Both the position numbers and the translations under genes were made by a program. Below are positions 1 through 5,676 of a stretch of DNA of 13,253 nucleotides, one piece after another (within the stretch, counting starts at the first letter, position 1; the number at the start of each line of letters is the position of its first letter). Under the pieces are notes generated by a model that saw nothing but the letters and a program-made list of their open reading frames with translations, was not told the DNA's origin and made no database searches. Source of the stretch: DATDRS01 sp035291605 (GTDB lineage: Bacteria > Chloroflexota > Anaerolineae > Anaerolineales > UBA6663); contig DATDRS010000408.1 in assembly GCA_035291605.1 (NCBI GenBank), positions 1 to 13,253 on the forward strand, written 5' to 3'.

Positions 1-27
1 CGTTTGGTAATAGAAAGGCGGTGTCCT

Positions 28-1158
28 ATGACAACGGTGACACTGGAACAACTGCTGGATACGCTGACGGTTGAAGGCGAATTGTACGACAAGCATGCCG
101 ACGGCTCGGTGACGTGCTATGCCTGCGGCCACCGCTGTCTCATCAAGCCCGGACGGCGCGGCATTTGCAAAGTGCGCTTTAACGAGGACGGCGTGTTGAA
201 AGTGCCCTGGGGGTACGTGGGCGCGCTGCAATCTGACCCCACCGAGAAGAAGCCGTTCTTCCATATTTATCCTGGCTCAGACACGCTCACGTTCGGGATG
301 CTGGGATGCGACCTGCACTGCTCCTATTGTCAAAACTGGGTTACCTCGCAAGCCCTCCGCGATCCAGCTTCCGAGCTGGCCGGGGCGCAGCCTGCACAGG
401 TCAGCCCGCAAGAGCTGGCCGCGCTCGCCCAGCAGCGGGGCGCGGCGCTCGTCGGCTCGTCGTACAACGAGCCGCTCATCACATCCGAGTGGGCGGTGGC
501 CGTGTTTCGGGAGGCGGTCCAGGCCGGGTTGAAGTGCGTGTACATTTCTAACGGCAATGCCACGCGAGAGACGCTCGAATACATCCGCCCATACGTCACC
601 GGGTACAAGATTGACCTGAAGACCATGTCGGACAAGAACTACCGCAAGCTGGGCGCGGTCCTGAAGAACGTCCTGGACGGCGTCCAGATGGTTCACGCCC
701 TGGGGTTCTGGCTGGAGATCGTGACCCTCATCGTGCCCGGTTTCAACGACAGCGACGAGGAGTTGATGGACGCGGCTCGGTTCCTGGCCTCGCTCTCCCC
801 CGACATTCCGTGGCATGTCACGGCTTTCCACAAGGACTACAAGATGACCGAGCCGGACAACACCACCGCTCGTACGTTGATCCGCGCCGCCGAGATCGGC
901 GAGGAGGCCGGGCTGCGCTACGTATACGCCGGCAACCTGCCGGGGCAGGTGGGCGAGTATGAGCACACCTTCTGCCCGAACTGCCGGACGCGGTTGATCG
1001 AGCGTTATGGTTACGTCATTCTCGATTACCGGCTGACGGCGCAGGGGACCTGCCCCGACTGCGGGACGAAGATCGCCGGCGTCTGGACAGACCGACCCGA
1101 CGCCGTCCGGCTCCACGGCCCCGGGCGGCCGCGCTCGGTGGCGAGTATTTTTCGATAA
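28..1158 (+). CDS. amrS: AmmeMemoRadiSam system radical SAM enzyme (AmrS-like)
   Basis: Radical SAM protein of 376 residues. The cluster-binding motif CxxxCxxC is seen as CDLHCSYC (C94, C98, C101). An N-terminal cysteine set (C30, C33, C37, C47 in CYACGHRC and GICK) and two C-terminal CxxC pairs (C316/C319 and C342/C345) could bind zinc or a second cluster. N-terminal cysteines, a central SAM barrel and a C-terminal zinc-ribbon-like end are the layout of the AmmeMemoRadiSam radical SAM family, related to pyruvate formate-lyase activases. The substrate is not settled for the family; it is usually found with AmmeMemo (AMMECR1 and Memo-like) proteins, which are not in this window. ATG at 28 is preferred over the upstream TTG at 4 because GAAAGGCGG lies just upstream of it. 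It is probably co-transcribed with the next gene, 34 bases downstream. Family confident, reaction unknown. Confidence 0.9.
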   Translation: MTTVTLEQLLDTLTVEGELYDKHADGSVTCYACGHRCLIKPGRRGICKVRFNEDGVLKVPWGYVGALQSDPTEKKPFFHIYPGSDTLTFGMLGCDLHCSYCQNWVTSQALRDPASELAGAQPAQVSPQELAALAQQRGAALVGSSYNEPLITSEWAVAVFREAVQAGLKCVYISNGNATRETLEYIRPYVTGYKIDLKTMSDKNYRKLGAVLKNVLDGVQMVHALGFWLEIVTLIVPGFNDSDEELMDAARFLASLSPDIPWHVTAFHKDYKMTEPDNTTARTLIRAAEIGEEAGLRYVYAGNLPGQVGEYEHTFCPNCRTRLIERYGYVILDYRLTAQGTCPDCGTKIAGVWTDRPDAVRLHGPGRPRSVASIFR

Positions 1159-1192
1159 GCCTGGACGATCACTGCAACTGGATGAGGCCTCT

Positions 1193-1513
1193 ATGCTGAC
1201 CAACTCTCAACGCGTCAAACTGATTTTGACCTACGACATCATCCCGGAGATCCAAGATCGTTACTATCAATACATGCTTGGAGAGATGGTCCCGGCGGCG
1301 CAATCGCTTGGCCTGCAAATGAGCGGCGCGTGGCACACGGCTTACGGCGATTACCCGATCCGGCTCGTGGAGTTTATCGGCGATAACTACGAGGCGGTCG
1401 TCACGGTGCTCGATGGCTCGGACTGGGAGCGCCTCGAAAACCATTTGCAGAAATACGTCACCAACTATAGACGGAAGATCGTGCGTCTGCGTGAAGATCA
1501 ATTTCAGTTTTGA
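1193..1513 (+). CDS. Small conserved protein, possible dimeric alpha/beta-barrel (NIPSNAP-like) fold
   Basis: Protein of 106 residues with no signal peptide or membrane segment. It starts with a beta strand (VKLILTYDI), then a helix with EIQDRYYQYMLGEMVPAAQSLGL, a strand with a GAWHTAYGDYP turn, a strand RLVEFIGDNYEAV and a long amphipathic helix. This order (strand-helix-strand-strand-helix) and size suit ferredoxin-like dimeric alpha/beta barrels of the NIPSNAP/EthD kind, but I cannot name a family with certainty. ATG 1193 is preceded by GATGAGG. It sits 34 bases after the radical SAM gene on the same strand, so the two may form an operon. The stop is only four bases before the -35 box of the arsR promoter, which marks the end of this unit. 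Function unknown. Confidence 0.75.
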   Translation: MLTNSQRVKLILTYDIIPEIQDRYYQYMLGEMVPAAQSLGLQMSGAWHTAYGDYPIRLVEFIGDNYEAVVTVLDGSDWERLENHLQKYVTNYRRKIVRLREDQFQF

Positions 1514-1516
1514 CTA

Positions 1517-1544
1517 TTGACAAATAGATGAACTTCGATATAAT
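1517..1544 (+). promoter_or_regulatory. Sigma-70 promoter of arsR
   Basis: TTGACA at 1517-1522 and TATAAT at 1539-1544 are both perfect consensus boxes, separated by 16 bases. Transcription would start near 1551, giving a leader of about 20 bases before the arsR ATG at 1571. Such a strong promoter needs a repressor, and the space between the boxes is filled by the repeated element described at 1524-1541. Confidence 0.85.
1524..1541 (+). promoter_or_regulatory. Probable ArsR operator O1, within the promoter spacer
   Basis: ATAGATGAACTTCGATAT spans the spacer and the start of the -10 box. It recurs with two substitutions at 1923-1940 before arsM (consensus ATAGAYRAACTTCGATAT). The core GAACTTC is a 7-base dyad and the ends ATA/TAT mirror each other, as in many ArsR/SmtB operators. 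A bound repressor here would block RNA polymerase. That ArsR is the binder is inferred from position and repetition. Confidence 0.7.
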
Positions 1545-1554
1545 CTGGGCATAC

Positions 1555-1570
1555 ATAGACGGTTATCTAT
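1555..1570 (+). promoter_or_regulatory. Inverted repeat ATAGA-N6-TCTAT next to the arsR start
   Basis: Five-base arms ATAGA (1555-1559) and TCTAT (1566-1570) end at the base before the arsR ATG. The left arm with its next base, ATAGAC, equals the left end of the operator at 1923. This may be a second ArsR half-site pair or an mRNA structure near the start codon. The ribosome site here is weak (GACGG at 1558-1562) and would be covered by either. Confidence 0.45.
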
Positions 1571-1894
1571 ATGACAATTGATAAAGCGCACGCTGGGGTC
1601 TCGCCGGTGGAGTTTGCCAAGGCCATCGCCGACGAGACGCGGCAACAGATCATGAGTTATTGCTGCTGCTCCTGGCGGTCGGTCAACGAGATTGCCGAGG
1701 CGATCGGCGTGACGCAGCCCACCGTCTCGCATCACCTGGCGATTCTGAAAGGGACGGGGCTGGTGAACATGCGCCACGAGGGCAAGCAGACGTTCTACAC
1801 GCTCAATCAGAGCCGAGTGGTTTCTTGCTGCGGGCAGCTCATGGCGGTCTTTGCGCCGGAAGAGAAGGCCACCGCCGTGATGAGCAAGCTCTAA
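1571..1894 (+). CDS. arsR: ArsR/SmtB family arsenic-responsive repressor
   Basis: Winged helix-turn-helix protein of 107 residues, the usual ArsR length. The DNA-reading region is seen in VNEIAEAIGVTQPTVSHHL, followed by the wing with MRHEGKQTFYTL. At the place of the classical ELCVCDL metal site there is C31-C32-C33 (MSYCCCSW), and a second pair C86-C87 lies in the C-terminal helix (VVSCCGQL). These thiols are good candidates for binding As(III) and releasing DNA; which ones act is not visible. Context supports arsenic: arsM follows after 61 bases and both carry the same 18-bp upstream element. The gene is probably autoregulated. There is no arsenite efflux pump or ArsC in the window. Confidence 0.88.
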   Translation: MTIDKAHAGVSPVEFAKAIADETRQQIMSYCCCSWRSVNEIAEAIGVTQPTVSHHLAILKGTGLVNMRHEGKQTFYTLNQSRVVSCCGQLMAVFAPEEKATAVMSKL

Positions 1895-1922
1895 ACCGCG
1901 GCTTCTTTTTTTGCCTAAATAT

Positions 1923-1940
1923 ATAGACAAACTTCGATAT
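1923..1940 (+). promoter_or_regulatory. Probable ArsR operator O2, upstream of arsM
   Basis: ATAGACAAACTTCGATAT is 16 of 18 identical to the element in the arsR promoter. It ends just before the arsM ribosome site (GAAAGGA, 1941-1947). A weak promoter may overlap it (TTGCCT at 1911-1916, CGATAT at 1935-1940, 18-base spacer), so arsM could have its own regulated start, or the site could act as a transcription roadblock after arsR. Confidence 0.65.
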
Positions 1941-1955
1941 GAAAGGAAATCGTCT

Positions 1956-2807
1956 ATGTCAAAGCATAAAGACCCCATTCTCGCGCAGCTGGCCAAGGGA
2001 TCGCTCGGCCTGCCGGCTTCCACCGCTGGCGAGGCCGCCCCGGCGGCCTCCGAGGACACGGCTGCAGAAGCGATTCACGTCGCCGTGCGCGAGCACTACA
2101 GCTCAATCGCGCGCAGGCAGGTGGGCCAGGACGCGTGCTGTTCGACAAGCTGCTGTTCTCCGCTCTATCCTGCCAACCAACTGGTGGAACTGCCCTCCAG
2201 CATCACCGAGCTCTCGCTAGGATGCGGCGACCCCGTTTCCCTCGCCGACATCCGCGAGGGGAATACCGTGCTCGACCTCGGCGCGGGCGGCGGCATTGAC
2301 TGCTTTCTCGCCGCCAGGCGGGTTGGCCCGACAGGCCAGGTCATCGGCGTGGATATGACCTCGGAGATGCTTGAGCGGGCGCGCGCCAACGCCACTAAAA
2401 TAGGCGCGGCGAACGTGGAGTTCCGCGCCGGACAGATCGAAGCTCTGCCCGTCGCCGACCGCTCGGTGGATGTGATCATTTCCAACTGCGTCATTAACCT
2501 CTCGCCCGACAAGCCGCAGGTTTTCCGCGAAATGTTCCGGGCGCTGAAACCGGGTGGGCGCGTGGCCGTGTCGGACATTGTAACCAACGGGCCGATGAGT
2601 CCGCTGGTAGCCAAGGGCCTGGAAGCGTGGAGCGCGTGCGTGGCGGGCGCGCTGGAGATGAAGGCCTATGCCGAGGGACTGGAGACCGCCGGCTTCGTGA
2701 ATGTGAAAGTCGAGCCGAAGGATGAGGCGGCGAACGGCTGGCTGTCGAAAATCCCTGTGGGCGTTCCCTTCTCGGCGCTCATCACCGCCCGCAAACCGGA
2801 GGTCTGA
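1956..2807 (+). CDS. arsM: Arsenite S-adenosylmethyltransferase ArsM
   Basis: Cytoplasmic class I methyltransferase of 283 residues that moves methyl groups from S-adenosylmethionine to As(III), giving methylated and finally volatile arsenicals. The SAM site is seen as VLDLGAGGG starting at residue 105, with GVDM and the post-motif ALKPGGRVAVSD. The three cysteines conserved in ArsM for As(III) binding are present: C90 (SLGCGDPV), C178 (SNCVINL) and C228 (WSACVAG), with the usual 50-residue gap between the last two. An extra N-terminal cluster C61-C62 and C66-C67 (CCSTSCC) precedes the domain. ATG 1956 follows GAAAGGA by 8 bases; longer starts would run through the operator. It follows arsR and precedes a second methyltransferase, so the module detoxifies by methylation. 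Confidence 0.93.
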   Translation: MSKHKDPILAQLAKGSLGLPASTAGEAAPAASEDTAAEAIHVAVREHYSSIARRQVGQDACCSTSCCSPLYPANQLVELPSSITELSLGCGDPVSLADIREGNTVLDLGAGGGIDCFLAARRVGPTGQVIGVDMTSEMLERARANATKIGAANVEFRAGQIEALPVADRSVDVIISNCVINLSPDKPQVFREMFRALKPGGRVAVSDIVTNGPMSPLVAKGLEAWSACVAGALEMKAYAEGLETAGFVNVKVEPKDEAANGWLSKIPVGVPFSALITARKPEV

Positions 2808-2819
2808 GCATCAGAAACA

Positions 2820-3356
2820 ATGCCGGCCTCACCCTTGCGGCCCGAGGCCGTCGTCGCGGATGTCGGCGCCGGCACAGGTTTCGTGGCTCTGGGGCTCGCG
2901 CCGAAAGCGGCGAAGGTCCTGGGATTCGACGCCAGCCCGGAAATGCTGGCCGTCGCCCGCCGCAACCTGGCCGCGTGCGCCAACGTCGAACTGCGTCAGG
3001 CGCCCGGCGACCGGTTGCCCGTGCCGGACGGGGCGCTCGACGCCGTTTTCGCCAACATGTATTTGCACCACGCCCCCGACCCGGCCGGCGCCATCCAAGA
3101 ACTGGCGCGGGTGCTCCGGACCGGCGGGGCGCTGTGCCTGACCGACCTCGACGCGCACGATCACACGTGGCAGCGTGAGCAGATGGCTGACCTGTGGCTC
3201 GGCTTCGAGCGCGATGACATCCGGCGCTGGTTCGCCGAGGCGGGGTTGAAGGATATTGACGTGGATTGCGCCGAGGGGACGTGCAATGCCTGCGGCCCCG
3301 ATGGAACCGTGAAGCCGCTCAGCATCTTTGTCGCCATTGGCCGGAAAGGGGATTAA
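2820..3356 (+). CDS. SAM-dependent methyltransferase, N-terminally short, downstream of arsM
   Basis: Class I methyltransferase of 178 residues. It opens almost directly with the SAM-binding motif (VADVGAGTGFVALGLAP, residues 12-28), then GFDASPEML, the acidic strand LDAVFANMYLHH, and LRTGGALCLTDLD. The end has CAEGTCNACGPDG followed by ISIFVA-like strand LSIFVAIGRK. Family members normally have 30-50 residues before motif I, so the N-terminus looks missing. It lies in the same frame as arsM, separated by one TGA and four codons, with no clear ribosome site. This suggests translational coupling, stop readthrough or an old deletion at the junction. The substrate is unknown; the place behind arsR-arsM suggests a methylated arsenical or other arsenic-linked role, which is inference. 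Confidence 0.8.
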   Translation: MPASPLRPEAVVADVGAGTGFVALGLAPKAAKVLGFDASPEMLAVARRNLAACANVELRQAPGDRLPVPDGALDAVFANMYLHHAPDPAGAIQELARVLRTGGALCLTDLDAHDHTWQREQMADLWLGFERDDIRRWFAEAGLKDIDVDCAEGTCNACGPDGTVKPLSIFVAIGRKGD

Positions 3357-3420
3357 AAAAGTTGAGGGCCAGGCCGGCTGCCTCCCCCTGCCCGGCCAGG
3401 CCGGCGCGGGCAAAGCGCGG

Positions 3421-5529
3421 CTAACGCCCCGGGCCGGACTCAGGCGTCAGTTTCGTGTAGGCTTCCAAAACCTCCTTGCCCGAAGCAAAACGCTCCTCCG
3501 GCTCCACCGCAAGCATTTTGAGCAGGAAACCCTCTAACGCCGCTGGAATCTCCGGCCAGCGCATGCGCGGGCTTTGCGGCTGGCTGTAGAGTTGCAGGGT
3601 CAGCCGCAGCGCCTCCGTCTCGGCAGTGAAGGGGTGCGCGCCGAGGAACAATTCATACAAAATCATGCCGAGCGTGTAGACGTCGGTCCGGGCCGTGATC
3701 GGTTGGCCGCGGAGCTGCTCCGGCGCGCGATAGGCGTTGGCGCTGTATTCGGGCGGGTTAGGAAAAAGCGGCAGGCGGGCGATGAACGCCTGCGCTCCGT
3801 GGACGGCTATGCTTTCGGGGCGCAGGTCGCCGTGGACCAGACTTTGGGCATGCACGGTCATTACCGCCTCGCACAACTGCGCTGCCGCGCGCCAGAGGTC
3901 GGCGTTCACTGGTTTTTGAGCGCGCCATTCGCGGAGCGGAACGCCCCCCGGCCAGGCAAACACCAGGGCGATCCAGTCCTTTTCGGCGATGATGGCTTTG
4001 CCGGGGAGCAGGCCGGGATGCTGCAATTTTTGCCAGGCCTCGATCTGGGCCGCGAACTCGGCGCGGGCCGGCTCATCCGCCGAACCGGGCACGACCCGCA
4101 CCAGCACCGGCGCCTTCTGACTGCGGTCCGTCCCGCGATACATCACGCCCGCCTCGTCGGCAAAAAGCAGTTCGTCCACCTGATAGCGCTGGCCGATGAC
4201 CTCGCTCGCCAAGCGCAAGTGCGCCGGTCCAATTAAGGCCGTCATGGCCTGCTGGCGGTTGCGGAAAATCTGGAAGGCCTCGCTGGCGCCGGTCTGGTCG
4301 AAGACGCGCCGGATGCTCGCCCCCGGGACGAGCACGGCGAGTTGGGCGTTGGGGTGAGCACGCATGACGTCGAGCAAGCCTTTAACGCCGATCGCGTCGG
4401 CCATCGAGAGGAGCGTCAAATCCAGGATCAGGCGTGCTTCGGGGGCGCTGGAGAGCATGGCGCGCAGCCGTTTCTGGGCTTCGGCCGCCGTGGCCGCGTT
4501 CAACCGGCCGGCCAGGACGAGCGTCCACACGGAGTTGGCGCGCTCTTCCATCATCTCCAGCCCCATCGGCTCGCCGAGAAACAGCTCCAGCCCCTCGGTT
4601 CCTACCACCACTTCGGTCTCGCTGTGCAATTCGTTCACCGACGCGTACTCACGGGCTGAGGCTGCGATGGCGTAAACCTGTTCGTCCGAGTGGGTGGGGT
4701 CATGGTGGAAAGTGATCAGCCGCTTGACCTGGGCGCGCTCGGCGATATCCACGCCGATGATGGCCGAGCTATGCCCCCAGTCGGCCTTGCTCAGGAACAC
4801 ATCGCGCAGCGAATACTGCGAGTCGAACACCAGCGCGTCGGCGTTCAAGTAGAAGTCAATATAGTGCCGCAGGCTGCTCTCCGCGAGAGACTTGTACTCG
4901 CCGTCGCTGGCAAACACGAAGATGCCTTTGCCGTCGTCGAAGCGGTAGGCGTAAGCCGTGCCCGGGTGGTAGAGCGCGAGGCTCGACACGAGCGTGCGCC
5001 CGATCTGCACCGTCTCCCCCTCGCGGAGTCTGATGAACTCTTTTTCCGCGCGCATGGCATTGGGCGGGATGGGGAAGTACATGGGCGCGACCTGCTGGTG
5101 TTCCAGGTAGTGCTGCGGATTATAGTTGACGGCGTAGAAGATGAGTTTGTTGCCGGGAACGTACGCGGGGAGGAAGAAGGGGTAGCCCTGCAGATGATCC
5201 CAATGCGCATGGGTGAGGAAAATGTGCGCGACGCCCTTCCCCCGGCCGAACTCGCGCGCCATCAGGCTGTAGCCTAACGGGCGCATCCCTGAGCCGCAGT
5301 CAATGATGATCGTCTCGTCGCCCGAGTCAATTTCCACACAGGTGGTATTGCCGCCGACGACGCTGCGCACACTGGGCGGCAGGCGGGCGATATAAGCCTG
5401 CACTTCGGCCGGGTCTGAGAGATTGACCGCCGCCGCGCCGGACAGCGCCTGGAAGAGCTTTTCGTGAAGCTGCTCAGTAGATAGGGGTGTGGGAATGGAG
5501 CCCCGCACTCCCCAGAATCTCACGCGCAC
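3421..5529 (-). CDS. Hybrid signalling protein: metallo-beta-lactamase fold, STAS domain, degenerate protein kinase domain
   Basis: Protein of 702 residues with three parts. (1) Residues 1-330: MBL-fold hydrolase starting with VRFWGVRGSIPTP, with GGNTTCVE, DCGSGMRPLG and the metal motif THAHWDH (H107, H109, D111, H112), as in phosphodiesterase-like MBL proteins. (2) About 331-430: STAS (anti-sigma antagonist) domain, LVLAGRLNAATAAEAQKRL and LILDLTLLSMADAIGVKGLL; the usual phosphorylatable Ser is not obvious. (3) About 446-702: kinase fold with HGDLRPES (D568), YRAPEQL and RTDVYTLGMILYELF, but the VAIK lysine is replaced (LVRVV), HRDLKPEN lost its Asn, and DFG is absent (AFIARLP). It is probably a pseudokinase. 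GTG 5529 is chosen because CGGAGGGAG lies upstream and a promoter at 5564-5592 lies inside the longer TTG frame (5610). It is transcribed alone, divergent from the GH99-like gene. Target unknown. Confidence 0.85.
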   Translation of the reverse strand: MRVRFWGVRGSIPTPLSTEQLHEKLFQALSGAAAVNLSDPAEVQAYIARLPPSVRSVVGGNTTCVEIDSGDETIIIDCGSGMRPLGYSLMAREFGRGKGVAHIFLTHAHWDHLQGYPFFLPAYVPGNKLIFYAVNYNPQHYLEHQQVAPMYFPIPPNAMRAEKEFIRLREGETVQIGRTLVSSLALYHPGTAYAYRFDDGKGIFVFASDGEYKSLAESSLRHYIDFYLNADALVFDSQYSLRDVFLSKADWGHSSAIIGVDIAERAQVKRLITFHHDPTHSDEQVYAIAASAREYASVNELHSETEVVVGTEGLELFLGEPMGLEMMEERANSVWTLVLAGRLNAATAAEAQKRLRAMLSSAPEARLILDLTLLSMADAIGVKGLLDVMRAHPNAQLAVLVPGASIRRVFDQTGASEAFQIFRNRQQAMTALIGPAHLRLASEVIGQRYQVDELLFADEAGVMYRGTDRSQKAPVLVRVVPGSADEPARAEFAAQIEAWQKLQHPGLLPGKAIIAEKDWIALVFAWPGGVPLREWRAQKPVNADLWRAAAQLCEAVMTVHAQSLVHGDLRPESIAVHGAQAFIARLPLFPNPPEYSANAYRAPEQLRGQPITARTDVYTLGMILYELFLGAHPFTAETEALRLTLQLYSQPQSPRMRWPEIPAALEGFLLKMLAVEPEERFASGKEVLEAYTKLTPESGPGR

Positions 5530-5563
5530 AACCGCTGTTCTCCCTCCGTTGTTGGCTGGCCTG

Positions 5564-5592
5564 AGTTTAGCACGGAGAACGGCGGAGGGCAA
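5564..5592 (-). promoter_or_regulatory. Promoter of the MBL-STAS-kinase gene
   Basis: On the minus strand TTGCCC (5592-5587) and TAAACT (5569-5564) are separated by 17 bases, and TG precedes the -10 box at one base distance (TGCTAAACT). Start of transcription would be near 5557, 28 bases before the GTG at 5529. This supports the shorter start of that gene. Confidence 0.55.
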
Positions 5593-5619
5593 TTGGGGGC
5601 AGGAGTACAAAGTTAATGG

Positions 5620-5648
5620 TTGGTTACCCCCCTCTCCTGTGTTATGCT
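5620..5648 (+). promoter_or_regulatory. Promoter of the GH99-like gene
   Basis: TTGGTT (5620-5625) and TATGCT (5643-5648) with a 17-base spacer lie before the ribosome site GAAGGGA (5664-5670). The promoter is back to back with that of the divergent gene, in a compact 147-base region. Confidence 0.45.
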
Positions 5649-5676
5649 CTTGCCATCACTATAGAAGGGAGACGCC

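Noticed and set aside
277..1203. Long open frame on the minus strand (308 codons) opposite the radical SAM gene
   Set aside because: It is the shadow of a GC-rich gene: low-complexity composition, no motif, no ribosome site, while the plus strand carries a clear family match.
1886..1912. AAGC...GCTT followed by seven T after arsR
   Set aside because: Only a 4-bp stem with an 11-base loop; not a credible intrinsic terminator.
3357..3420. Direct repeat GGCCAGGCCGGC (3367-3378 and 3394-3405) and GC hairpin between convergent genes
   Set aside because: Possible terminator, but no U-tract and the stem is only 6 bases with a long loop; too weak to call.
5530..5610. Longer start (TTG 5610) for the MBL-STAS-kinase gene
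   Set aside because: It would include the predicted promoter and ribosome site within the coding region, and the extra residues precede the conserved RFWGVRGSIP start.
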